This document shows positions 1-5,475 of a stretch of DNA of 6,639 bases, one piece after another. The number at the start of each line of letters is the position of its first letter. Within the stretch, counting starts at the first letter, position 1. The translations under genes and the position numbers were made by a program. Location of the stretch: the NCBI GenBank assembly GCA_013002595.1, contig JABDJG010000320.1, forward strand, positions 1-6,639, in the 5' to 3' direction. Source of the stretch: Hyphomicrobiales bacterium. GTDB taxonomy: Bacteria > Pseudomonadota > Alphaproteobacteria > Rhizobiales > Aestuariivirgaceae. The notes beneath the pieces were generated by a model that was not told the DNA's origin, did no database searches, and saw only the letters and a program-made list of their open reading frames with translations.

Positions 1-100
1 GGCCAAGGTCGAGGGCCAGAAGATCGTCGGGCGGCTGGAGATGCAGGTGCCCGGACCGATCGTTGAGAGCGTGCCGCAGCGCGACTGGTTCCCAATGTAA
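1..100 (+). CDS. 3' end of an unidentified protein gene (partial)
   Basis: An open frame enters from the left edge (first full codon at base 2) and stops with TAA at 98-100, giving 32 residues that end in QRDWFPM. Codon use is GC-rich at third positions, as in the next gene. That, with only 27 bases before the following ATG and no terminator between them, suggests both belong to one operon. The tail is too short for me to assign a family. It contains no motif I recognise, and its function should be left open. The stop codon and frame are seen directly; that it is coding is inferred from spacing and composition. Confidence 0.65.
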   Translation, partial: AKVEGQKIVGRLEMQVPGPIVESVPQRDWFPM

Positions 101-116
101 GGTCAACAAGAAACGC

Positions 117-120
117 GGAG
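117..120 (+). promoter_or_regulatory. Ribosome binding site of the fusion gene
   Basis: GGAG lies 7 bases before the ATG at 128. It supports that start over an ATG further inside the frame. Confidence 0.6.
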
Positions 121-127
121 AACAGCC

Positions 128-1729
128 ATGGCGCATGAAGCGATCGATCCGGTATTTGACGAGTTGCTGGATGAACACGAGCCGGTTCTGCAACTGGGGT
201 CCGGGTTCAATTTCACCGAAGGCCCGATCTGGCATCCTGTCGAGCACTACCTTTTGTTCTCCGATATGCCGGACGACAAGCGCCGGCGCTGGGACAGCCA
301 TGGCGTGCGCGAGGTTTTGAGCCCGACCAACAAGGGCAACGGCATGACCTATGATGCCGAGCTCAATCTATTGGTGTGCGAGCATTCAACGTCATCGGTC
401 GCCATGTTCCGGCCGGATGGGACCCGCGAAGTGCTGGCGAGCCATTTCGAGGGCCGCGAACTCAACAGCCCGAACGATCTGTGCGTGAAGTCGGACGGCT
501 CGATCTGGTTTACCGACCCGACCTTTGGCCGGATGCCGGGGTTTGGCGTGGAGCGACCGGTCGAATTGGGCTTTCAGGGGGTTTACAAGATTGCGCCGGG
601 TGCAGCGGGCCGCGACCTAGAGCTGATGGTCGACCGCTATACCTATACCCAGCCGAACGGGCTGTGCTTTTCGCCCGATGAGAAGCTGATGTATGTCAAC
701 GACACCTCGCAGGCCAATATTCGCGTCTATGAGGTGACGGCTGACGGCAAGCTGGCAAACGGCCGGCTGTTCGCCTCGGGCATCCAGGACAGCGCCAAGC
801 CCGGTGTGCCCGACGGCATGAAGTGCGACATGCACGGCAATGTCTGGCTGACGGCGCCGGGCGGGGTCTGGGTCTACAACCGCGACGGCCGCCTGATCGG
901 CAAGGTGGCGGTACCGGAGATGGTCGCCAACCTGCATTGGGGCGGTGAGGACTGGCGCACGCTGTTCATGTGCGCGACCCATTCGCTGTATTCGGTCAAG
1001 ACCAAGGTGGGCCCGCGCAATGAACCGTTCATGCGGGCGCAGCCGGCCGCAGGCGCGGCGCCGGGCCCGCAGGCTGAAGCCGCTTCGCCCCCGGCTTCGG
1101 CGCCGCAGGTGGCAGGTGGCGGATTGCACCTGCAGGCGAACCGGTGTGCGCTGATCATCCAGGATATGCAGAACGATGTGGTGATGGAGGGTGGTGCGTT
1201 TGCCGATAGTGGTTCACCGGTCCATTGCAAGGAACAGAACTGTATCGAGAACATCCGTCGGCTGGCCGAAGCCTGCCGGGCGGCAGGGGTGCCGGTGATC
1301 CACGTCTGGTTCATCGTCGAGCCCGGCGCGCCGGGTCTGACCACGAACGCGCCTTTGTTCGAGGGGCTGCGCGATGCGCAAGCGCTGGTGCGTGGCACCT
1401 GGGGCGTGGCGCCGGTTGCCGGGCTTGAGCCCATGGCCGGCGATCATGTGGTGACCAAGATGCGGATGAGCGCCTGGGAAGGCTCGACGCTGGAAACGGT
1501 GCTCAAGGCGACCGGCCGGGATACCATCATCGAGACCGGGGCTTGGACCAACATGTCGATAGAGCACACCGCGCGGACCGGCGCCGACAAGGGATACCAC
1601 ATGGTGATCCCGGAAGACGGCTGTTCGACGATGAATGCCGACTGGCACAATGCGTCGGTCAATTTTGCGATGCAGAATGTCGCCAGAGTGGTCAAGACCG
1701 GCGATGTGATCGCCGCGTTACGCGGCTGA
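128..1729 (+). CDS. Fusion protein: SMP-30/gluconolactonase-like beta-propeller plus isochorismatase-like hydrolase
   Basis: A 533-residue two-domain protein. Residues about 20-295 match the SMP-30/gluconolactonase/LRE family, metal-dependent lactonases with a six-bladed propeller. The metal and substrate positions of that family are recognisable as E31 (TEGPIW), N116 (SPNDL), N177 (QPNGL) and D229 (PDGMK). Residues about 303-333 are a linker rich in Ala, Pro and Gly. Residues about 338-530 are an isochorismatase-like cysteine hydrolase domain, with catalytic Asp D346 (IIQDMQND) and Lys K444 (VVTKMRM). The position that normally holds the nucleophilic Cys (TN.CVE) reads TNMSIE, so it is Ser477 (codon TCG, 1556-1558). 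Each domain is about the length of the stand-alone family. The ATG at 128 is supported by GGAG at 117-120. No signal peptide is seen, so the protein is probably cytoplasmic. A plausible but unproven role is hydrolysis of a lactone together with a second hydrolytic step on a related small molecule. The substrate is unknown. Confidence 0.9.
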   Translation: MAHEAIDPVFDELLDEHEPVLQLGSGFNFTEGPIWHPVEHYLLFSDMPDDKRRRWDSHGVREVLSPTNKGNGMTYDAELNLLVCEHSTSSVAMFRPDGTREVLASHFEGRELNSPNDLCVKSDGSIWFTDPTFGRMPGFGVERPVELGFQGVYKIAPGAAGRDLELMVDRYTYTQPNGLCFSPDEKLMYVNDTSQANIRVYEVTADGKLANGRLFASGIQDSAKPGVPDGMKCDMHGNVWLTAPGGVWVYNRDGRLIGKVAVPEMVANLHWGGEDWRTLFMCATHSLYSVKTKVGPRNEPFMRAQPAAGAAPGPQAEAASPPASAPQVAGGGLHLQANRCALIIQDMQNDVVMEGGAFADSGSPVHCKEQNCIENIRRLAEACRAAGVPVIHVWFIVEPGAPGLTTNAPLFEGLRDAQALVRGTWGVAPVAGLEPMAGDHVVTKMRMSAWEGSTLETVLKATGRDTIIETGAWTNMSIEHTARTGADKGYHMVIPEDGCSTMNADWHNASVNFAMQNVARVVKTGDVIAALRG

Positions 1730-2359
1730 CTTCAGGACCTCTTCGGCCACGTCGCAGATCTCCTGGGCGGCAAGGCCTTTTGACTGGGCCTCGAGCACGC
1801 TGCTGCCATGGCCCATGGAGGAGGCAAAGATCACCCGGTTGCCGATCATCGTCCTGGCGGCGGTCGCACCCATGTCTTTCAGTGCCAGGGCCATTTCGCC
1901 GGTCAGCCGGGCGCGCGTGTTGGCGCGGTTGAGCACCATGATCGCCGGCTTCTTTGCATCGCCCGCCATTTCCAGGGTCGGTTCGGTTGCCCACAGATCG
2001 ACCGGCGAGGGTGAGACCGGGATCAGCACGACATCCGCGGTCTCGATCGCCGGACGCCCGTCAACGCCCATCTTGGGCGGCGTGTCGATGATGACGATGT
2101 CATAGTCCTTGGCCAGCGACTGGGCCTCATAGCGTGCACCCCAGGCACTGGCGGTGCGAAAACCCATATCGGGTTCTGCACCGTCTGATCGCTCGGTGCG
2201 TGCCATGAACCAACGGCCGAGACTGCCCTGCGGATCGGTGTCGACGATGGCAACGGTCTTGCCATGCAGGCGCGCTGCCGCCACGGCGAGATGGGCTGCC
2301 AGGGTGGTCTTGCCCGAACCGCCTTTTTGCTGGGCAATGGTGATAATTTTTCCGGTCAC
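1718..2359 (-). CDS. Orphan ParA-family ATPase
   Basis: A 213-residue member of the ParA/MinD (deviant Walker) ATPase family, in the size range of the short ParF/VirC1-like forms that lack an N-terminal DNA-binding domain. The deviant Walker A motif is KGGSGKTT at residues 12-19, with signature Lys12 and Lys17. Walker A' is DTDPQGS (40-46), and Walker B is DIVIIDTPP (87-95) with Asp92. Such proteins dimerise on ATP and bind DNA non-specifically to position plasmids, chromosomes or protein clusters. The start is GTG at 2359-2357, preceded on the - strand by an AAGG-type ribosome binding site (complement of 2369-2375) about 9 bases away. No parB or centromere-like repeat array is visible next to it, so the cargo is unknown and a role in chromosome partitioning should not be assumed. 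Its 3' end overlaps the convergent fusion gene by 12 bp. Confidence 0.9.
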   Translation of the reverse strand: MTGKIITIAQQKGGSGKTTLAAHLAVAAARLHGKTVAIVDTDPQGSLGRWFMARTERSDGAEPDMGFRTASAWGARYEAQSLAKDYDIVIIDTPPKMGVDGRPAIETADVVLIPVSPSPVDLWATEPTLEMAGDAKKPAIMVLNRANTRARLTGEMALALKDMGATAARTMIGNRVIFASSMGHGSSVLEAQSKGLAAQEICDVAEEVLKSAA

Positions 2360-2368
2360 GGTATCCGC

Positions 2369-2375
2369 ACCTTCA
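2369..2375 (-). promoter_or_regulatory. Ribosome binding site of the parA-like gene
   Basis: On the - strand these bases read TGAAGGT, 9 bases before a GTG codon. This decides the choice of a GTG start, since no ATG sits just before the conserved KIITIAQQKGG segment. Confidence 0.55.
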
Positions 2376-2389
2376 AAAAATGTACCTGC

Positions 2390-2403
2390 GAATCAGGATT
2401 CTA
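2390..2403 (-). promoter_or_regulatory. Paired GANTC sites overlapping a candidate -10 of the parA-like gene
   Basis: GAATC at 2390-2394 and GATTC at 2397-2401 form a 5-bp inverted repeat with a 2-base spacer, and both are GANTC. On the - strand TAGAAT (complement of 2398-2403) matches the -10 consensus at five of six positions and lies 38 bases before the GTG start, but I see no convincing -35. In alphaproteobacteria GANTC is the target of the cell-cycle methylase CcrM, and such sites in promoters can link expression to replication. The sites are seen directly; the promoter and its methylation control are inferred. Confidence 0.35.
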
Positions 2404-2469
2404 GCAGGTCCGGGCAGATGGCACGAGGCCTGCCTTTTTGGGTGATTTTTCTGGTTCGGGCCCATCCTG

Positions 2470-2481
2470 TTTGCCGGCAAA
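2470..2481. promoter_or_regulatory. 12-bp perfect palindrome, candidate operator upstream of the ThDP enzyme gene
   Basis: TTTGCCGGCAAA is a perfect palindrome centred on CG, in the divergent intergenic region about 75 bases before the ThDP enzyme start. An AT-rich stretch (2480-2495) follows and could hold a -10. Its left half contains TTGCCG, a weak -35 match. Palindromes with a central CG are typical of LacI-family operators, but no regulator gene is next to it, so the role is a guess. Confidence 0.3.
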
Positions 2482-2545
2482 ATAAAGATACAAATTGCAA
2501 AGACCTCAAACCTGTCGAGTGAGAGAATGCCATGAATGTGTGATT

Positions 2546-2550
2546 GGAGG
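2546..2550 (+). promoter_or_regulatory. Ribosome binding site deciding the ThDP enzyme start
   Basis: GGAGG lies 5 bases before ATG 2556. A longer reading of the frame starts at TTG 2544, but that codon overlaps this Shine-Dalgarno sequence and has no good site of its own. ATG 2556 is therefore preferred. Confidence 0.6.
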
Positions 2551-2555
2551 ATGGT

Positions 2556-4460
2556 ATGGAACAACGCCGCCCATACACGTCGGGAAACTATTCCGGGTAC
2601 AGCAGTCATTCCCCTCAGGAGAGTTATACCTCGCCGACCCCAAGCTACAGCAGCACAAGCTACAGCGGCATGCCAGGCAGCAATGAAATGCGTGGCGCCG
2701 ACATCATCGCTGAGTATCTGGTCAAGGAAAAGGTCCCCTATATCCTGGGCTATGCCGGCCACGGCGCCATCGGTCTTCTCGACGGCATTTACAAGCAAAC
2801 CGACAAGATCAGGCACATTTCACCTCGCGTTGAGCAAGGCGCCGGCTTCATGGCCGATGTGTATTATCGTCTGACCGGGAATCCCCTGGCGGTTTATGCT
2901 TCCACCGGCCCTGGGCCGATGAATTTGATGATTTCCGTTGCCAATGCGTTTTACGACAACTCGGCGTTTTTCGTGATTACCGGGCAGGTTCCGACAACCC
3001 AGGTAAACAGCGGCGCGCTGCAGGACGACTATCGATACAACGGCGATATGTCGTCGATTTTCCAGCCTGTGGTGAAGAAGTCATACCGCATCCGCAAGGT
3101 TGATGATTTGTGCAGTGCCCTGCCGGAAGCCTTCGGTTTGATGCGCAGCGGCCGGCCGGGGCCAGTCCATTTTGACATGCCATACAATCTGTATATCGAA
3201 ACCGCTCCGGTGCAGACGCCCGATCCCGTCCGCGAAGCGCCGCCGAGCGGGTGGACCAGCAATGGCATCTCAGACTATTCCATACAGCGCGCGCTTGAAT
3301 TGCTTTGTGCAGCCGAGCGTCCGCTCATCCTGGCCGGCGGCGGCATTCGTCTGGCGGATGCCTACGACGAGTTGAAGACGCTCGCCGAGCTGCTCGATAT
3401 CCCGGTCTATACGTCGTTTATGGGCAAGGGCGCTCTGGCCAGCGACCACAATCTGCATATTGGAATTGCAGGGGTATGGGGCGATTATCCCGCGACCGAG
3501 GCTTGCCGGAATGCGGACGTGATCCTGGCCATCGGCGCCCGTTTCAATGACCTTCACACCGGCTCATGGATCCCCGGTTATGTTTACAATATTCCGCCGA
3601 CCAAACTGCTTCAGGTCGACATCGATGAAAACGAGATCGGGCGCAACTATCCGGTTGAAATCGGCATGACCGGTGATGCAAAGCAGTTTCTGGACCAGGC
3701 GATCAAGATTGCCCGCGGCAGGTCGATGCGCCTGAAATCCGGTGATTCCTGGCGCCAGCAAATTCAGGGTTGGCAGAGTGAATGGCGCAACTTCTGTGCA
3801 CCGTTTGAAACCAGTTCGGACGTCCCGATCGAGCCTCGCCGCATCCTGGCGGACATGAACCGACTGTCGCCGCCTGGAACGATCATGGTTGATGATATCG
3901 GAAACTGCCAAGTCTGGTCGGAGCAATACTGGCAAACCAAAATCCCGGGAACCCATCTGACCTCGGGTGGCTTTGCAGCGATGGGCTTTGGTGTCTGCGG
4001 CGTGTTGGGCGCAAGACTGGCGCGTCCCGATTCGCCCTGTGTCACACTGTGCGGCGACGGCGGCTTCATGATGTGGCCGCATGCCGTGGCAACCGCCGTG
4101 GAGTACAATCTTCCCGCGGTATGGGTGGTGATGAACAACTATGCCATCGGCACGATAAGGGACCTGCAACGAGTTTATCTCGACGGCAGGGAGCTTGGCA
4201 CGAGTTTCGTCAACGAGCAGACGGGTCAACTGTGGAATCCGGACTTTACCAAAATGGCCGAAGCCATGGGTGCCCGTGGCATCCGTATCGAGCATCCGGA
4301 CCAGTTCGGCGATGCATATGCCGAGGCGCTGACATCAAACGTGCCGACCGTGCTCGATGTGGTGATCAACCGGGATACCGGCATACCTGTGACAGGCACC
4401 TGGCAAATGCCGCCGATCCCGGAAGTCCAGCCGACATTCGGCCAGCGCAAGATCCGTTAG
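2556..4460 (+). CDS. ThDP-dependent enzyme, acetolactate synthase large-subunit-like, with Ser/Tyr-rich N-terminal tail
   Basis: A 634-residue protein, numbered from ATG 2556. Residues about 46-205 are the N-terminal ThDP (PYR) domain. The glutamate that activates the cofactor is E93 in RVEQGAGFMAD; acetolactate synthases usually have RHEQGA here. Residues about 235-385 form the central domain, with an ARFNDLHTG segment like the ALS ARFDDR.TG. Residues about 430-605 form the C-terminal PP domain, with the ThDP/Mg motif GDGG (500-503) and NN (527-528) about 25 residues later. This assigns it to the acetolactate synthase/pyruvate oxidase superfamily. Such enzymes join or cleave 2-keto acids, but the true substrate cannot be read from the motifs. 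No regulatory small subunit gene (ilvH/ilvN) is nearby, which argues against the biosynthetic isoleucine/valine enzyme. Residues about 6-38 are an unusual low-complexity tail dominated by Ser, Tyr and Thr; typical family members lack it. Other possibilities are a catabolic decarboxylase or a 2-hydroxyacyl lyase. Confidence 0.85.
   Translation: MEQRRPYTSGNYSGYSSHSPQESYTSPTPSYSSTSYSGMPGSNEMRGADIIAEYLVKEKVPYILGYAGHGAIGLLDGIYKQTDKIRHISPRVEQGAGFMADVYYRLTGNPLAVYASTGPGPMNLMISVANAFYDNSAFFVITGQVPTTQVNSGALQDDYRYNGDMSSIFQPVVKKSYRIRKVDDLCSALPEAFGLMRSGRPGPVHFDMPYNLYIETAPVQTPDPVREAPPSGWTSNGISDYSIQRALELLCAAERPLILAGGGIRLADAYDELKTLAELLDIPVYTSFMGKGALASDHNLHIGIAGVWGDYPATEACRNADVILAIGARFNDLHTGSWIPGYVYNIPPTKLLQVDIDENEIGRNYPVEIGMTGDAKQFLDQAIKIARGRSMRLKSGDSWRQQIQGWQSEWRNFCAPFETSSDVPIEPRRILADMNRLSPPGTIMVDDIGNCQVWSEQYWQTKIPGTHLTSGGFAAMGFGVCGVLGARLARPDSPCVTLCGDGGFMMWPHAVATAVEYNLPAVWVVMNNYAIGTIRDLQRVYLDGRELGTSFVNEQTGQLWNPDFTKMAEAMGARGIRIEHPDQFGDAYAEALTSNVPTVLDVVINRDTGIPVTGTWQMPPIPEVQPTFGQRKIR
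2641..2666 (+). repeat. Short tandem repeat coding part of the Ser/Tyr-rich tail
   Basis: The 11-mer CAAGCTACAGC occurs at 2641-2651 and again at 2656-2666, a 15-base period equal to five codons. It encodes repeated SYSS/SYSG units. This suggests that the low-complexity tail grew by slippage or duplication. Confidence 0.55.
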
Positions 4461-4736
4461 CGGGTAGCTCTGCAACGCCGATAGCCGGCATCTTTAATTC
4501 AATTGGAAGCGTGTAAATTCCATGTAATCTGGCCTTTGCAGCCATTGGTCCGGTGTTGGCACCTTGCGAATCAAATGCCAAGCAGCCGGGTGGTAAGCGC
4601 GACGGTACTATCTGCCGCATGAAGCAGCGGGTTGTACAGTAGCGAAAGCCCTAATCTGATTCAGACAAGCACGATGGCCGGTGGATTGCGCCACATTCGG
4701 TTTTTATCAATAAAAACGATCATTTAGCTTATGTAT
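4461..4736. other. Intergenic region without a recognisable gene
   Basis: I see no convincing coding frame between the ThDP enzyme stop and the tRNA; short open frames here lack a ribosome binding site and family resemblance. A very weak 4-bp hairpin (GCCG/CGGC, 4477-4489) follows the stop codon but has no good T-run, so no terminator is called. The right part (from about 4698) is AT-rich and holds the inverted repeat listed separately. Confidence 0.5.
4700..4717 (-). terminator. AT-rich inverted repeat downstream of tRNA-Ser, possible terminator
   Basis: GTTTTTAT at 4700-4707 and ATAAAAAC at 4710-4717 are perfect 8-bp inverted repeats with a 2-base spacer. They lie about 20 bases beyond the tRNA 3' end. 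Only one base pair is G-C and the spacer is very short, so a hairpin would be weak. It may instead act as a protein site or be chance in AT-rich DNA. Confidence 0.25.
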
Positions 4737-4826
4737 TGGCGGAGGGGGAGGGATTCGAACCCCCGGAGACCGTGAAGCCTCAACGGTTTTCAAGACCGCC
4801 GCATTCGACCACTCTGCCACCCCTCC
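4737..4826 (-). tRNA. tRNA-Ser(UGA)
   Basis: Read on the - strand, the gene starts GGAGGGG (complement of 4820-4826) and this pairs with CCCCTCC (complement of 4741-4747) as a perfect 7-bp acceptor stem. A discriminator G (4740) and an encoded CCA (complement of 4737-4739) follow. The D-arm region reads TGGCAGAGTGG. The anticodon loop is CTTGAAA with anticodon TGA (complement of 4790-4792), which reads UCA and other UCN serine codons. A long variable arm, typical of class II serine tRNAs, precedes the T arm, whose loop is TTCGAAT. Length without CCA is 87 bases. I could not identify a confident promoter upstream (4827 onward). Confidence 0.95.
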
Positions 4827-4889
4827 GTTCAAGGCCGGCGTTTTTTCGCATGCGTCGGCGACAGTTCTTATCAGGTTCGCAAACATAGG

Positions 4890-4909
4890 CAAGATCGAAG
4901 ACGATCTTG
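4890..4909. repeat. Perfect 8-bp inverted repeat upstream of tRNA-Ser
   Basis: CAAGATCG (4890-4897) and CGATCTTG (4902-4909) are perfect inverted repeats around the 4-base spacer AAGA. The site is about 65 bases upstream of the tRNA 5' end and about 125 bases before the DUF2147 gene. No T-run follows on either strand, so it does not look like a terminator. It could be an operator or a hairpin in a leader transcript. Confidence 0.4.
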
Positions 4910-5021
4910 AGATCCGGCAAAACTGACGCATTGCCTGCCCATGGATGTTCGCTGCGGTTGAAATTGTCGTTACGGCAACCCATTATGATTGATCAGTGAT
5001 GCATTGGCTGTGACCGCGACA

Positions 5022-5025
5022 GAGG
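5022..5025 (+). promoter_or_regulatory. Ribosome binding site of the DUF2147 gene
   Basis: GAGG lies 9 bases before ATG 5035. This start also gives a complete signal peptide. Confidence 0.5.
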
Positions 5026-5034
5026 TTTGGGACG

Positions 5035-5469
5035 ATGTTGGTGCACAAATGGTTGGTCAGGGCCGTTTTTGCCGTGTTGTGCGGCAACGCTGCCTCGGCT
5101 CAGTCAAACGACCCCACCGGCATCTGGATAACCGGAGATGGCCGATCGCACATTTCGGTGCGGGCGTGCGGGCCGAACTATTGCGGGACAGTCGTCCGGC
5201 TGGCCGACCCTTACGAAGCAGATGGGGAGCCCAAGCGGGATACCGAAAACCCCGACCCGGCAAAGCGCAACCGCCCGCTGATCGGCATGCGCATCCTGCA
5301 CGACATGGCGCAGGTGCCCGGCGAAGCCCGCTTGGAAGGGCGGATATACAACCCTGAAGACGGCAAAGAGTATGCCGGCTCGATGGTGATCCGGGGAAAC
5401 CAGCTCGAGGTCGAAGGTTGTGTATTTATCGTGATATGCCAGTCACAGACCTGGACGCGGATGAAGTGA
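5035..5469 (+). CDS. Secreted DUF2147 domain protein
   Basis: A 144-residue protein with a signal peptide: Lys5 and Arg9, a hydrophobic stretch at 10-17, and a likely signal peptidase I cut after ASA (residue 22). The mature protein of about 122 residues would be periplasmic. It matches the DUF2147 family along its whole length: GIW near the start, the ACGPNYCG segment, an N-x-D-P..R.RPLIG block at about 72-84, RIYNPEDGKEY at 103-113, and the closing SQTWTR. DUF2147 proteins are small, predicted beta-rich, lipocalin-like secreted proteins of unknown function, common in Proteobacteria. Four mature cysteines (C45, C50, C129, C135) could form disulfides in the periplasm. The gene looks monocistronic and ends 6 bases from the convergent acyl-CoA ligase gene. 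No more specific role can be read from the sequence. Confidence 0.88.
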   Translation: MLVHKWLVRAVFAVLCGNAASAQSNDPTGIWITGDGRSHISVRACGPNYCGTVVRLADPYEADGEPKRDTENPDPAKRNRPLIGMRILHDMAQVPGEARLEGRIYNPEDGKEYAGSMVIRGNQLEVEGCVFIVICQSQTWTRMK

Positions 5470-5475
5470 CAGGCG

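Noticed and set aside
617..1434. Two long - strand frames (617-1129 and 874-1434) under the fusion gene
   Set aside because: Both are Arg/Ala-rich shadow translations of the well-supported + strand gene.
2413..2439. GGCAG/CTGCC inverted repeat followed by TTTTT, reading rightward
   Set aside because: The stem is only 5 bp with a 12-base loop, and no + strand gene ends upstream of it. A terminator or attenuator is not supported.
3564..4295. A 243-codon open frame on the - strand inside the ThDP enzyme gene
   Set aside because: It is antisense to a gene with clear family motifs and has no recognisable domain or ribosome binding site. It is a by-product of GC-rich codon use.
4477..4489. GCCG/CGGC hairpin just after the ThDP enzyme stop
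   Set aside because: The stem is four base pairs with only three T's nearby, too weak for an intrinsic terminator.
4707..4983. Short - strand frames covering the tRNA
   Set aside because: They translate the tRNA-Ser gene itself; the cloverleaf explains the sequence fully.
4959..4990. TTGAAA followed by TATGAT as a promoter for the DUF2147 gene
   Set aside because: The hexamers are about 20 bases apart, outside the normal spacing, so I do not call a promoter here.
4925..5010. Imperfect direct repeat (13 bases, 11 matching) at 4925-4937 and 4998-5010
   Set aside because: Two short copies with mismatches and no gene or element attached; chance similarity is likely.
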